Shown here: piece after piece, positions 1-6,845 of the stretch | Layout of the letters: every line of letters starts with the position of its first letter | How positions within the stretch are numbered: position 1 is the stretch's first letter | From: Chitinophagaceae bacterium | GTDB taxonomy: Bacteria > Bacteroidota > Bacteroidia > Chitinophagales > Chitinophagaceae | DNA length: 8,554 bases | Direction of reading: 5' to 3' | Assembly: GCA_023251335.1 (NCBI GenBank) | Contig: JAHEZA010000072.1 | Span: forward strand, 1-8,554 | Position numbers and translations under genes: made by a program | The notes under the pieces: model-generated | Told to the model about the DNA's origin: nothing | Seen by the model: the letters and a program-made list of their open reading frames with translations, nothing else | Databases searched by the model: none

Positions 1-164
1 GTTACTATTACTCCTTTAATTTTATCATCATTATAAACGGTATCGATTGCATTATCCAACTCATCCAAAACTGTTTTGTTCAATGTATTTAATTTATCCG
101 GCCTGTTGATGGTGATGATCAAAATATTATTTTCAAGAGCGGTTTTTATAGCTGAATAATCCAT
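1..164 (-). CDS. Enoyl-CoA hydratase/isomerase (crotonase) family protein, N-terminal part
   Basis: This gene starts with ATG at 164 and runs off the left edge, so only the first 54 residues are visible. They read as the first strands of a crotonase fold: a hydrophobic strand followed by NRPDKLNTLN (about residues 20-29), the usual 'NRP.k.Na.n' signature, then a helix and a second strand ending KGVIV just before the window stops. Crotonases hydrate or isomerise acyl-CoA thioesters in the cytoplasm, for example in fatty-acid or branched-chain amino-acid breakdown. The oxyanion-hole and catalytic glutamate regions lie outside the window, so the exact reaction cannot be told. It begins 42 bases after the stop of the B12-binding gene on the same strand, which suggests co-transcription and a shared role in acyl-CoA metabolism (inference). 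Confidence 0.85.
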   Translation of the reverse strand, partial: MDYSAIKTALENNILIITINRPDKLNTLNKTVLDELDNAIDTVYNDDKIKGVIV

Positions 165-206
165 AATTAGTGATAAGTTTTAATTGAATAGGGTATAGTG
201 AAACAT

Positions 207-638
207 TTAAAAGCTTCTGTTTTCAGCTACCCAGGTTTTTATGTAGTCCGTGATATCGGAAGTGGAAGTGCCCGGTGGAAATAATTTCCCAACTCCCAAT
301 TCATTTAATGCTTTCATATCATCGGCTGGAATAATCCCGCCACCCGTAACCAACACATCATTCATACCTTTTTCTTTCATCAATGATAATATTTTGGGAA
401 AAACAGTATTGTGCGCACCCGTTAAGATACTCACGCCAATGGCATCCACATCCTCCTGTAGTGCAGCATTCACCACCATTTCCGGAGTTTGCCGAAGGCC
501 TGTATAAATTACTTCCATTCCCGCATCACGAAGCGAAGTGGCTATTACTTTGGCGCCGCGGTCATGACCATCAAGGCCTACCTTGGCCACCAATACACGA
601 ATAGGCCTTTGTTTTTGTGAAGATTTCTTTTCAGTCAT
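207..638 (-). CDS. Free-standing cobalamin-binding domain protein (methylmalonyl-CoA mutase C-terminal/small-subunit type)
   Basis: The 143-residue protein is essentially one B12-binding domain of the methylmalonyl-CoA mutase class. After a short charged tail it shows [15 protein letters not shown] (residues 14-28) with the DxHxxG motif D23, H25, G28, where H25 should be the lower axial ligand to cobalt. It continues with SIL (70-72) and TGGG (98-101), which in the family line the nucleotide-tail pocket. The length matches separate small subunits such as IcmB or archaeal McmA2 (about 135-145 residues), not the roughly 700-residue fused mutases. The catalytic TIM-barrel subunit must therefore be encoded elsewhere. 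Such pairs rearrange the carbon skeleton of acyl-CoAs, for example methylmalonyl-CoA to succinyl-CoA. It lies 43 bases after gltX and 42 before a crotonase gene. The partner and exact substrate are unknown; a corrinoid carrier for another enzyme is less likely. Confidence 0.9.
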   Translation of the reverse strand: MTEKKSSQKQRPIRVLVAKVGLDGHDRGAKVIATSLRDAGMEVIYTGLRQTPEMVVNAALQEDVDAIGVSILTGAHNTVFPKILSLMKEKGMNDVLVTGGGIIPADDMKALNELGVGKLFPPGTSTSDITDYIKTWVAENRSF

Positions 639-681
639 TATTTTTCATCTTTCAAAAAATTTCCATTTTAACAACAGAAAA

Positions 682-2205
682 TTATTTCATTAAAGATAAA
701 GTATGTTCTATTCTTTTTATCGTTTCTTCTTTTCCAAGCAAAGAAGCAATATCAAATACACCGGGGCCAAATTTTCCGCCCACCAGCATCACGCGAAACG
801 GCAACATTAGTTCACCCGGCTTCAGGCGCGCCGCGGCTGCCAACTCTTTGAAGGTATGTTCGATATCATTAATGTCCCAGGAATTTATTAAGGAATAAGC
901 ACGGATTAATTCTACAAAAAACTGATTTTTGTTTTCATTCCATTTTGGAAGAACTACAGAAGTGTCAATCTCTGAAGGAGCTAAAAAAAAGAAACTTCCC
1001 TGTTGCAAAAAGTCGGTCAATAACGTACATCTTTCTTTAATTAGTTCTATTATTTTATCCAGTTTATTTTCGTCATTGATCGCAATGTGATTTTCTTCAA
1101 ATATTTTTTTTACACCTGGTCTCAATCTTTCAACATTTGATTTTTTTATCCATTCGTGATTGAACCATTTTGCTTTTTCAAAATCAAATTTAGCACCATG
1201 GGAATGAATTCTTTCTATGGAAAATTTCTCAACCATTTCTTCCAGAGAAAAAATTTCCTGCTCAGTACCATCGTTCCAGCCGAGCAACGCAAGCAAATTG
1301 ATAAATGCTTCCGGTAAAAATCCCAATTCTTTAAATCCTGGCACTTTTCCTTTTACCGGATCATTCCATTCCATAGCAAATACAGGAAATCCTAATCGTT
1401 CGCCATCTCTTTTACTTAGCTTTCCATTTCCATCTGGTTTTAAGATCAATGGAAGATGCGCCCAGTGAGGCATCTGCGATTCCCAGCCAAAATATTTCCA
1501 AAGCAGCACATGAACAGGAGCGCTTGGTAGCCACTCCTCGCCGCGAAATGAATGTGTAATTTCCATCAGGTAATCATCCACCACCACAGCGAGATGATAA
1601 GTAGGCATTCCATCTGCTTTCATTAAGACCTTATCATCCACCCCGTCTGTTTGCATTTCAATGTCACCACGAATCATGTCTTTAAAATGAACGGATTCAT
1701 TTCGCGGCATTTTAATCCTGATGACATGAGGAAAATTTATTTTCAGCAATGCCTGGGTTTCTTCTTCCGGAAGGCTGAGTGAATTACGCATTTCCGTCCG
1801 GTTTTGATAATTGTATTGCACATTATATTTTCCTTCAGCCTTTAATTTATCTCTAAGACTTTCGATTTCTTCCGGTGTGTCAAAAGCATAATAAGCATGA
1901 CCTGATTTCACTAACTGTTCGGCATAATCCCGGTAAATATTTTTTCTTTCGCTTTGTCTGTAAGGCCCATATTCACCTGGATTTTGCGGGCCTTCATCGG
2001 ATGAAATCCCGCACCAGTTAAGGCAATCAATGATATATTGCTCAGCGCCTTCTACATAACGTGTTTGATCCGTATCTTCAATTCTCAACACAAAATCGCC
2101 GTTATTTTTTTTCGCAAATAAATAATTATACAATGCCGTACGCACGCCACCGAGATGCAATCCGCCGGTAGGGCTTGGCGCGAATCTTACTCTTACTTTA
2201 CTCAT
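682..2205 (-). CDS. gltX: Glutamyl-tRNA synthetase
   Basis: This class I aminoacyl-tRNA synthetase attaches glutamate to tRNA-Glu in the cytoplasm (ATP-dependent, EC 6.1.1.17). The protein begins MSKVRVRFAPSPTGGLHLGG: the HIGH-type motif is H17-L-G-G20, and the KMSKS motif appears as KLSKR at 262-266. RGEEWLPSAPVH (about 222-233) matches the GluRS active-site segment. An open frame continues 16 codons upstream to 2253, but the family always starts a few residues before RFAPSPTG, so the ATG at 2205 is chosen, giving 507 residues. That is longer than the 471 of E. coli and usual for Bacteroidota. Residues 85-145 contain no cysteine, so the zinc site of the E. coli enzyme is absent. The B12-binding gene follows after 43 bases. 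Whether it also charges tRNA-Gln cannot be told here. Confidence 0.97.
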   Translation of the reverse strand: MSKVRVRFAPSPTGGLHLGGVRTALYNYLFAKKNNGDFVLRIEDTDQTRYVEGAEQYIIDCLNWCGISSDEGPQNPGEYGPYRQSERKNIYRDYAEQLVKSGHAYYAFDTPEEIESLRDKLKAEGKYNVQYNYQNRTEMRNSLSLPEEETQALLKINFPHVIRIKMPRNESVHFKDMIRGDIEMQTDGVDDKVLMKADGMPTYHLAVVVDDYLMEITHSFRGEEWLPSAPVHVLLWKYFGWESQMPHWAHLPLILKPDGNGKLSKRDGERLGFPVFAMEWNDPVKGKVPGFKELGFLPEAFINLLALLGWNDGTEQEIFSLEEMVEKFSIERIHSHGAKFDFEKAKWFNHEWIKKSNVERLRPGVKKIFEENHIAINDENKLDKIIELIKERCTLLTDFLQQGSFFFLAPSEIDTSVVLPKWNENKNQFFVELIRAYSLINSWDINDIEHTFKELAAAARLKPGELMLPFRVMLVGGKFGPGVFDIASLLGKEETIKRIEHTLSLMK

Positions 2206-2209
2206 CTTG

Positions 2210-2217
2210 CAAAGATA
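2210..2217 (-). promoter_or_regulatory. Candidate -7 promoter element of gltX (TATCTTTG)
   Basis: Read on the minus strand, TATCTTTG is a perfect match to the Bacteroidota -7 consensus TAnnTTTG. It ends only four bases before the gltX ATG, so transcription would start at or next to the start codon and the mRNA would be nearly leaderless (inference). A TTG at 2235-2233 could serve as the -33 element, but the spacing of 15 bases is shorter than the usual 17-23. Confidence 0.5.
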
Positions 2218-2237
2218 ATTGATTGAAATTATCAATT
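2217..2237. repeat. 7-bp inverted repeat inside the gltX promoter
   Basis: AATTGAT (2217-2223) and ATCAATT (2231-2237) are perfect inverted copies separated by 7 bases. They cover the interval between the candidate -33 and -7 elements of gltX, where a dimeric regulator could bind. The arms are AT-rich, so chance is a real possibility. Confidence 0.3.
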
Positions 2238-2306
2238 TATGAGCGTGACACAAGGTAGGTAGTCTTCAAAAGCTCAAAGACAGTAAAGCAACTTTTGTTG
2301 AAGATT

Positions 2307-2329
2307 TTTATTTCAATCATAGAAATAAA
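2307..2329. repeat. AT-rich inverted repeat downstream of pncB
   Basis: TTTATTTC (2307-2314) and GAAATAAA (2322-2329) are perfect 8-bp inverted copies around a 7-base loop, 19 bases past the pncB stop codon. The position would suit a pncB terminator or an mRNA 3'-end stem. However, the stem has almost no GC and no T-run follows on the minus strand, so it is at best a weak terminator and pncB transcripts may read into gltX. Confidence 0.3.
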
Positions 2330-2347
2330 GAATGTCGTTGTTGAGTT

Positions 2348-3769
2348 TTACATTTTGTATTCCCTTCTTAAATCATTTCTTAGTTGATGTAGTGGCTCGC
2401 TAATTCCTACTTTATAGATGTGTGGATTATTGAAACGTTTGTGCTCATCAGGTAAGAGCTTTAATCGTTTTCGTGAAAAAGCAGCCACATCTTTCGGTTC
2501 GTAGTTTTCTAATAATGATTTTCCATTTTCCATTATTTTATGGAGCAACGGTGTTGCCATTTTGGTATTTAACAACATGCTTTTTTCAGGATCGTAAGGA
2601 TGGATCATTTGGGTAGGAATATTATCTTTTGCAAGGCCAATAGCATCTGCAACAAAACAACCCTCTTCATCAGTATAGCGGTAAACCTGTTTATTACCGG
2701 GCAATGTTACCTTCTGAATATTTTCAGATAATTTTATTTTTGGCTTGCCATCTATTTCACATAATTTATAAACTCCGTCCAGCGCTGCATCGGGTTGTCC
2801 TGTGGCCAAACTCGTGCCCACACCAAAAACGTCAATCGGCGCTTTTTGATCCAGCAAACTTTTAATAAGATATTCATCCAATTGATTGGAAACTACTATT
2901 TGCACTTCGTTAAAGCCAGCATCATCAAGCATCTTGCGGCTACGTTTTGAGAGATATGCCAGATCGCCACTGTCCAATCGTATAGCCTGGAGTTGCTGTC
3001 CTTTTTGCTTCATTTCTTTCGCAATAATTATCGCATTTGGAACGCCGCTTTTCAACGTGTCATAAGTATCTACAAGCAGCGTAGAATTTTTCGGATGCGC
3101 TTCAGTGAACTTTCTGAAGGCTGTTAATTCATTTTCGTGGCTTTGAATAAATGAATGCGCCATGGTACCGCTCGCTTTTATGTCATATCTTTTCGCTGCA
3201 TAAACATTGGATGTGCTATCAAACCCTCCTGCAATAGCTGCGCCGCTTGCAGCGATTCCCCCCAAAGCTTGTGATCTCCTAAGTCCGAATTCACTAAGAT
3301 GGCGATCACCTGCCGCATATCGTATTCTTGCAGCTTTGGTAGCAATCAGCGAATGAAAATTCAGATAATTTAATAATAAAGTTTCTATCAACTGCACTTC
3401 AGCGAGGCTGCCTGCCACTTGTAGCAATGGTTCCAGGGGAAACGCAATTTCGCCTTCGGGCATCGAGCGAATGAGCCCTTTGAAGCGAAATGCTTTTAGC
3501 CATTCTAAAAAATCTTTACCAAACCCGTTCTTGTGCAGCCAATCAATTTCTCCCGGACTAAAATGCAGATTTTCAATAACCGGTAATAACTCGCCCAATC
3601 CACAAAAAATTACATAACCGCCGGCAAATGGTAATTTTCTAAAAAAGTAATCGAAAGAAGCGGGCGTGTTATGAATTCCTTGCTTAAAGTATGCTTCGGC
3701 CATTGCCAGTTCATACATATCCGTATATAATCCGGAATCAGTTTTAATTTGAAATTTACTATCGCTCAT
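2348..3769 (-). CDS. pncB: Nicotinate phosphoribosyltransferase
   Basis: The enzyme joins nicotinate to PRPP with ATP hydrolysis, making nicotinate mononucleotide in the Preiss-Handler NAD salvage route (EC 6.3.4.21), in the cytoplasm. Family motifs appear in order: LYTDMYELAMAEAYF (14-28), RKLPFAGGY (44-52), RRSQALGG (164-171), GFDSTSNV (182-189), GTMAHSF (201-207), RLDSGDL (264-270) and VFGVGTSLATG (314-324). H205 in GTMAH aligns by motif with the histidine that is phosphorylated in characterised enzymes. An open frame runs back to 4087, but this would cross into the opposite-strand YihY gene and add 106 unrelated residues. The ATG at 3769 places the LYTDMYEL motif at the usual distance, giving 473 residues. 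It is divergent from the YihY gene and precedes gltX with a 142-base gap, so it may be transcribed alone. Confidence 0.95.
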   Translation of the reverse strand: MSDSKFQIKTDSGLYTDMYELAMAEAYFKQGIHNTPASFDYFFRKLPFAGGYVIFCGLGELLPVIENLHFSPGEIDWLHKNGFGKDFLEWLKAFRFKGLIRSMPEGEIAFPLEPLLQVAGSLAEVQLIETLLLNYLNFHSLIATKAARIRYAAGDRHLSEFGLRRSQALGGIAASGAAIAGGFDSTSNVYAAKRYDIKASGTMAHSFIQSHENELTAFRKFTEAHPKNSTLLVDTYDTLKSGVPNAIIIAKEMKQKGQQLQAIRLDSGDLAYLSKRSRKMLDDAGFNEVQIVVSNQLDEYLIKSLLDQKAPIDVFGVGTSLATGQPDAALDGVYKLCEIDGKPKIKLSENIQKVTLPGNKQVYRYTDEEGCFVADAIGLAKDNIPTQMIHPYDPEKSMLLNTKMATPLLHKIMENGKSLLENYEPKDVAAFSRKRLKLLPDEHKRFNNPHIYKVGISEPLHQLRNDLRREYKM

Positions 3770-3774
3770 AAATA

Positions 3775-3782
3775 TAAATGTA
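3775..3782 (-). promoter_or_regulatory. Weak candidate -7 element of pncB (TACATTTA)
   Basis: On the minus strand TACATTTA matches TAnnTTTG at all fixed positions but the last and ends five bases before the pncB ATG, an arrangement like that in front of gltX. I see no TTG at suitable spacing upstream, and the region is AT-rich, so this is tentative. Confidence 0.25.
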
Positions 3783-3804
3783 GGGATTAATTGATTCTCT
3801 TCTT

Positions 3805-3832
3805 TTGGTTTTAAAAAAAGCAAGCATCTTTG
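3805..3832 (+). promoter_or_regulatory. Candidate promoter for the YihY-family gene
   Basis: TTG (3805-3807), a 17-base spacer and CATCTTTG (3825-3832) fit the Bacteroidota promoter pattern TTG-N17-23-TAnnTTTG with one mismatch (C for T). Transcription would begin near 3837, giving a leader of about 120 bases before the ATG at 3958. This is long for the window and contains a small ORF. Confidence 0.5.
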
Positions 3833-3875
3833 CATCCCGAATTTGAACGAATGTTTTATCGATAGGTATTGAATT

Positions 3876-3956
3876 ATGTATGGAAAAGGGCCCGATTCTT
3901 CAAATAAAAACTTTTTGATTAACTTTCTAAATTGCAAATTGCACGAGGAAACCTGA
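3876..3956 (+). CDS. Possible 26-residue leader peptide ORF ahead of the YihY-family gene
   Basis: An ATG at 3876 opens a 26-codon frame that ends with TGA at 3954-3956, one base before the ATG of the membrane-protein gene at 3958. The peptide begins MYGKGPDSSN and ends CKLHEET. It has no signal peptide or motif I recognise, and no clear ribosome-binding site precedes it. The AGGA that would serve the downstream start lies inside this ORF (3946-3949), so translating ribosomes could influence initiation at 3958. A second ATG at 3880 opens a 12-codon overlapping frame. Nothing but position supports translation, and an open frame of this size in AT-rich DNA is easily chance. Confidence 0.2.
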   Translation: MYGKGPDSSNKNFLINFLNCKLHEET

Positions 3957-3957
3957 C

Positions 3958-4899
3958 ATGAACCTAAAGAAACACATATCAAATATCTTCCTATATTTAA
4001 AAAAGGTTTTCCAAGAATTTTCCGCAGATAATATTTTAAAATACAGCGCTTCCCTCGCCTACTATACAGTTTTTTCCATAGCTCCATTATTATTAATCGT
4101 AACGGCTTTGCTTGGATTATTCTTTGGAAAGGAAGCGATGCAGGGACAAATCTATCAGCAGCTTAGCCATCTTGTGGGCAGTGTAGCCGCATTACAGATA
4201 CAGGACACGATTAAAAATATTCACCTGAATAATAACAATTACGTGGCAAGTGTAATCAGCATCATAATTCTGCTCATCGGGGCTACTACTATTTTTGGCG
4301 AAATACAGGATTCATTAAATAAAATATGGGGATTAAAAATAAAGCCGAAAAAAGTCTGGTGGAAGTTGATTATTACCCGGTTGCTTTCATTCTCATTAAT
4401 CCTAAGCATTGGCGCTATACTTATAATTTCGCTTTTATTAAATGCGCTTTTGAATGCGTTTGGGGATTTAATATCAAATTACCTAAAAAATTACAGTAGT
4501 TATTTCATGGCAGCTACAGAGGCCGTCTTTTCCTTATTGGTGACCGGATTTTTATTTTCTCTTGTTTTCAAAATATTGCCCGATGCAAAAATAAAATGGA
4601 AAGACGTGCTTTTAGGAGGTTTCGTCACAGCAATATTTTTTACGTTGGGCAAAATGGGCATTGGATATTACATCCGCAAAAGCAAATTATCTTCTCTGTA
4701 CGGGGCCGCCGGCTCTATTATCATTTTTATGGTATGGGTTTATTACAGTTCTGTCATACTTTACCTGGGAGCCGAATTTACCAAAGTACACGCAAAACTT
4801 TATGGTCAGAATATTGTTCCAAATGAATATGCAGAATGGGTAGAAACAGACGAAAAAACTGTTTCACAGCCGCAATTGAAAAACAAAGATTTATATTAA
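3958..4899 (+). CDS. YihY/BrkB-family inner-membrane protein
   Basis: The 313-residue integral membrane protein has about six predicted helices, near residues 31-56, 96-118, 140-167, 183-206, 215-238 and 248-272. Family hallmarks are KYSASLAYYTVFSIAPLLL (28-46), GATTIFGEIQDSLNKIWG (108-125) and the closing segment SLYGAAGS followed by YLGAEFTKVHAK (246-253, 269-280). The C-terminal tail (about 281-313) is polar and probably cytoplasmic. The biochemical role of this family is not settled. The older label 'ribonuclease BN' came from a misassignment, and transport or envelope roles have been suggested. The start at 3958 is preceded by AGGAAA at good spacing and gives the standard N-terminus. It is divergent from pncB and 30 bases ahead of the response regulator gene. 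Confidence 0.92.
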   Translation: MNLKKHISNIFLYLKKVFQEFSADNILKYSASLAYYTVFSIAPLLLIVTALLGLFFGKEAMQGQIYQQLSHLVGSVAALQIQDTIKNIHLNNNNYVASVISIIILLIGATTIFGEIQDSLNKIWGLKIKPKKVWWKLIITRLLSFSLILSIGAILIISLLLNALLNAFGDLISNYLKNYSSYFMAATEAVFSLLVTGFLFSLVFKILPDAKIKWKDVLLGGFVTAIFFTLGKMGIGYYIRKSKLSSLYGAAGSIIIFMVWVYYSSVILYLGAEFTKVHAKLYGQNIVPNEYAEWVETDEKTVSQPQLKNKDLY

Positions 4900-4904
4900 C
4901 TTTA
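4876..4904 (+). promoter_or_regulatory. Candidate promoter for the NtrC-type regulator
   Basis: TTG (4876-4878), an 18-base spacer and TAACTTTA (4897-4904) resemble the Bacteroidota promoter with one mismatch at the last base. It overlaps the end of the YihY-family gene and would start transcription near 4909, about 20 bases before the regulator ATG. If real, the regulator can be expressed apart from the membrane-protein gene. Confidence 0.35.
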
Positions 4905-4929
4905 CACACCTAAATGCTTATATCATAAT

Positions 4930-6360
4930 ATGACTAAAAGAATCTTGATTATTGACGATGATTTTGATATGTGTGCCTTGTTAAGCCGGTTTCTGAACAA
5001 GAAAGGCTACATTACTGAGGTGGCACACAATGGCAGCAAAGGGCTGGCAAAATTTAATGAATTTCATTTTGATATAGTGCTTTGCGATTTCAGGCTGGGC
5101 GATAAAGATGGCAAAGATGTATTGGTGAAAATCAAAGAGGCAAAGCCCAAAACAATTGTGATTATTATTACCGGCTACTCTGATATTAAAGTAGCGGTGG
5201 ATGTGATTAAAATAGGCGCCTTTGATTATATTACTAAACCATTAATTCCTGATGAGGTGGTGAATGTTATTGAAAAAGCACTGTCTAATCCTGCTGCCGA
5301 ACAGAATTCCTCCTCTTCAAAAGCAGCAACAGTTGCTTCGGTGGCCAACAAGAAAAGAAAATATGAGCTATCATTAAATAATGAATATCTCGTGGGCCAG
5401 GATGGAGAAACTGCAAGAATTTACCGCCAGATCGAAATAGTGGCGCCTACCAACTATAGCGTAATTCTTTATGGAGAAAGCGGAACAGGAAAAGAAGTAA
5501 TTGCCAAAACCATTCACGAGGCAAGTGCCAGAAAAGGAAAACCTTTCATTGCTATGGATTGCGGCACATTATCCAAAGAACTTTCAGGCAGCGAACTTTT
5601 TGGCCATGTAAAAGGAGCGTTCACTGGCGCCATCACCGATAAGGAAGGACATTTTGAACTCGCTAATGGTGGAACTCTATTTTTAGACGAAGTTTCCAAT
5701 TTGCCAAAGGATGTGCAGGCTTCGTTATTGAGGGTGATTCAGGAAAGAAAATACAAAAGAGTGGGCGGAACCAAAGAAATGGATGTGGATGTCAGGATTA
5801 TTGTTGCATCTAACGAAAACCTGCAGGAAGCCTACCGGCGAGGCAAATTCAGGGAAGATCTTTATCACCGGTTTAATGAGTTTTCTATCAACCTTCCTGC
5901 TTTGCGAAACAGAAAAGGAGATATTCCACTATTTGCAGAATTTTTTCTTGACAGGACTAATGCTGAACTTCAAAAAAATATTGAAGGATATGAAGAAGAT
6001 GTGGAAGAAATGTTTTTGAATTATGCCTGGCCGGGAAACTTAAGAGAATTCAGAAATGTGGTTCGCCGTGCTGTTTTATTAACCTCCTCAGGCAAAATAA
6101 ATTCAAAAGTATTGCCCTGGGAAATAACCCAGTCGTCACCGCATAGTGCATTTGCAGCTAATGCGAGCCATCATTCATTCGGTAGCCCAACTTCGACAAT
6201 CAAAGAAGTGGACCTAAAAGATGCGGCTGCTAAAGCGGAATATGAAGCAATAATGAACGTTTTAAAAGAAGTGAATTACAATAAAACAAAAGCAGCGGAG
6301 ATATTAAAGATTGACCGTAAAACTCTTTATAATAAAATAAAAATTTATGAATCGCTATAA
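4930..6360 (+). CDS. Sigma-54-dependent response regulator, NtrC family
   Basis: The 476-residue cytoplasmic regulator has the full NtrC architecture. Residues 1-118 form a receiver domain with acidic pocket D10/D11, phospho-acceptor D53 (in LCDFRLG), T81 and K103 (ITKP). A Ser/Ala-rich linker (about 121-145) leads to an AAA+ domain with Walker A GESGTGKE (182-189), the sigma-54 contact loop GAFTGA (229-234), Walker B GGTLFLDEV (247-255) and the sensor II segment WPGNLRE (367-373). A Ser/His-rich linker (about 400-422) precedes a Fis-type helix-turn-helix (about 438-475, with NKTKAAEILKIDRKTLYNKI). All catalytic residues are present, so it should open sigma-54 promoters when phosphorylated. 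No histidine kinase is in the window, so its partner and targets are unknown. It starts 30 bases after the YihY-family gene; downstream is the terminator at 6454-6481. Confidence 0.96.
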   Translation: MTKRILIIDDDFDMCALLSRFLNKKGYITEVAHNGSKGLAKFNEFHFDIVLCDFRLGDKDGKDVLVKIKEAKPKTIVIIITGYSDIKVAVDVIKIGAFDYITKPLIPDEVVNVIEKALSNPAAEQNSSSSKAATVASVANKKRKYELSLNNEYLVGQDGETARIYRQIEIVAPTNYSVILYGESGTGKEVIAKTIHEASARKGKPFIAMDCGTLSKELSGSELFGHVKGAFTGAITDKEGHFELANGGTLFLDEVSNLPKDVQASLLRVIQERKYKRVGGTKEMDVDVRIIVASNENLQEAYRRGKFREDLYHRFNEFSINLPALRNRKGDIPLFAEFFLDRTNAELQKNIEGYEEDVEEMFLNYAWPGNLREFRNVVRRAVLLTSSGKINSKVLPWEITQSSPHSAFAANASHHSFGSPTSTIKEVDLKDAAAKAEYEAIMNVLKEVNYNKTKAAEILKIDRKTLYNKIKIYESL

Positions 6361-6453
6361 AACAGGAACAGAGGGAATTTCTTTGTTTACTGTATAGAGA
6401 TGAAGCAATATTTTCTCGTTTACTTTTAATGACTATTGTTGTCGCCTCATAAA

Positions 6454-6481
6454 AAAAATACCGCCCTCTGGCGGCATTTTT
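6454..6481. terminator. Bidirectional Rho-independent terminator
   Basis: CCGCC (6461-6465) and GGCGG (6470-6474) form a five-pair GC stem around the loop CTCT. After one A-C mismatch it is extended by AAAAAT (6454-6459) pairing with ATTTTT (6476-6481). On the plus strand the stem ends in a T-run and would stop transcripts from the regulator gene, about 95 bases past its stop. On the minus strand the stem is followed by eight Ts, an even better tail, and it lies 9 bases past the stop of the gene remnant on that strand. Confidence 0.85.
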
Positions 6482-6489
6482 GTTATCAT

Positions 6490-6661
6490 TTACTTCAACT
6501 CTTTCGTTATAATAGAATCAGATATCATTTCTTTTTCAAACTGATCAAGCGAACCACCCTTCATATCTTTCATATATACCTAACCAATTTGTTTATTACT
6601 TGTCTGCGATCCTGCACCTGCAGGGAAAGGAACGCTAACAGCGCGAACAGGATTTTTTCAT
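6490..6661 (-). pseudogene. Probable remnant of a small secreted or periplasmic protein gene
   Basis: Coding-like sequence is visible on the minus strand in more than one frame. An ATG at 6661 is followed by a run of six As. Read in the frame one extra A would give, it makes a convincing signal peptide (MKK, then ILFALLAFLSLQ). Further on, another frame reads SNKQIG, a TAG stop at 6580-6582, VYMKDMKGG and then SLDQFEKEMISDS, ending at TAA (6490-6492). From ATG 6573 the last 27 codons are uninterrupted. A strong terminator follows the stop by 9 bases, as expected for a once-functional gene. The simplest reading is a short gene broken by at least two frameshifts and one stop, perhaps with internal loss. 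I do not recognise the family. It could also be chance, or partly sequencing error at the A-run. Confidence 0.35.
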
Positions 6662-6814
6662 TGTAATGAATTGTGGTAGTAAATGTTTTGATAGAAATAA
6701 AAGTAATAGAATTTTTTTTTAGCAGTTAAAGAAAGTGATGAGTGGATTATCATTGTTTGTAACGAACCACGCTTTTCCTTAATCTATATTAACAAGTATT
6801 CTTAACCTATGTCA

Positions 6815-6845
6815 TTGTTAGGAATCCGGAATTGGCTGAACTTTG
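6815..6845 (+). promoter_or_regulatory. Candidate promoter for the pirin gene
   Basis: TTG (6815-6817), a 20-base spacer and GAACTTTG (6838-6845) match TTG-N17-23-TAnnTTTG with one mismatch (G for the first T). Transcription would start near 6850, leaving a leader of about 37 bases before the ATG at 6887. There is no purine-rich ribosome-binding site in that leader, as is common in Bacteroidota. Confidence 0.4.

Noticed and set aside
2206..2253. N-terminal extension of GluRS by 16 codons to ATG 2253
   Set aside because: The extra residues are not GluRS-like, the extension runs through the perfect TATCTTTG promoter element, and the family starts a few residues before RFAPSPTG.
3770..4087. N-terminal extension of nicotinate phosphoribosyltransferase by 106 codons
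   Set aside because: It crosses the divergent spacer into the opposite-strand YihY gene. The extra sequence is not family-like, whereas the ATG at 3769 gives the standard N-terminus.
5031..5047. TGGCACACAATGGCAGC-like sequence near the regulator start as a sigma-54 site
   Set aside because: It reads 5021-5037 within the regulator coding region, lacks the TTGC -12 box and sits downstream of the start codon, so it is not a plausible promoter.
6436..6666. 76-codon plus-strand open frame in the spacer
   Set aside because: It runs through the terminator hairpin, has no ribosome-binding site or recognisable motif, and has composition unlike the neighbouring genes. The opposite strand makes more sense as a gene remnant.
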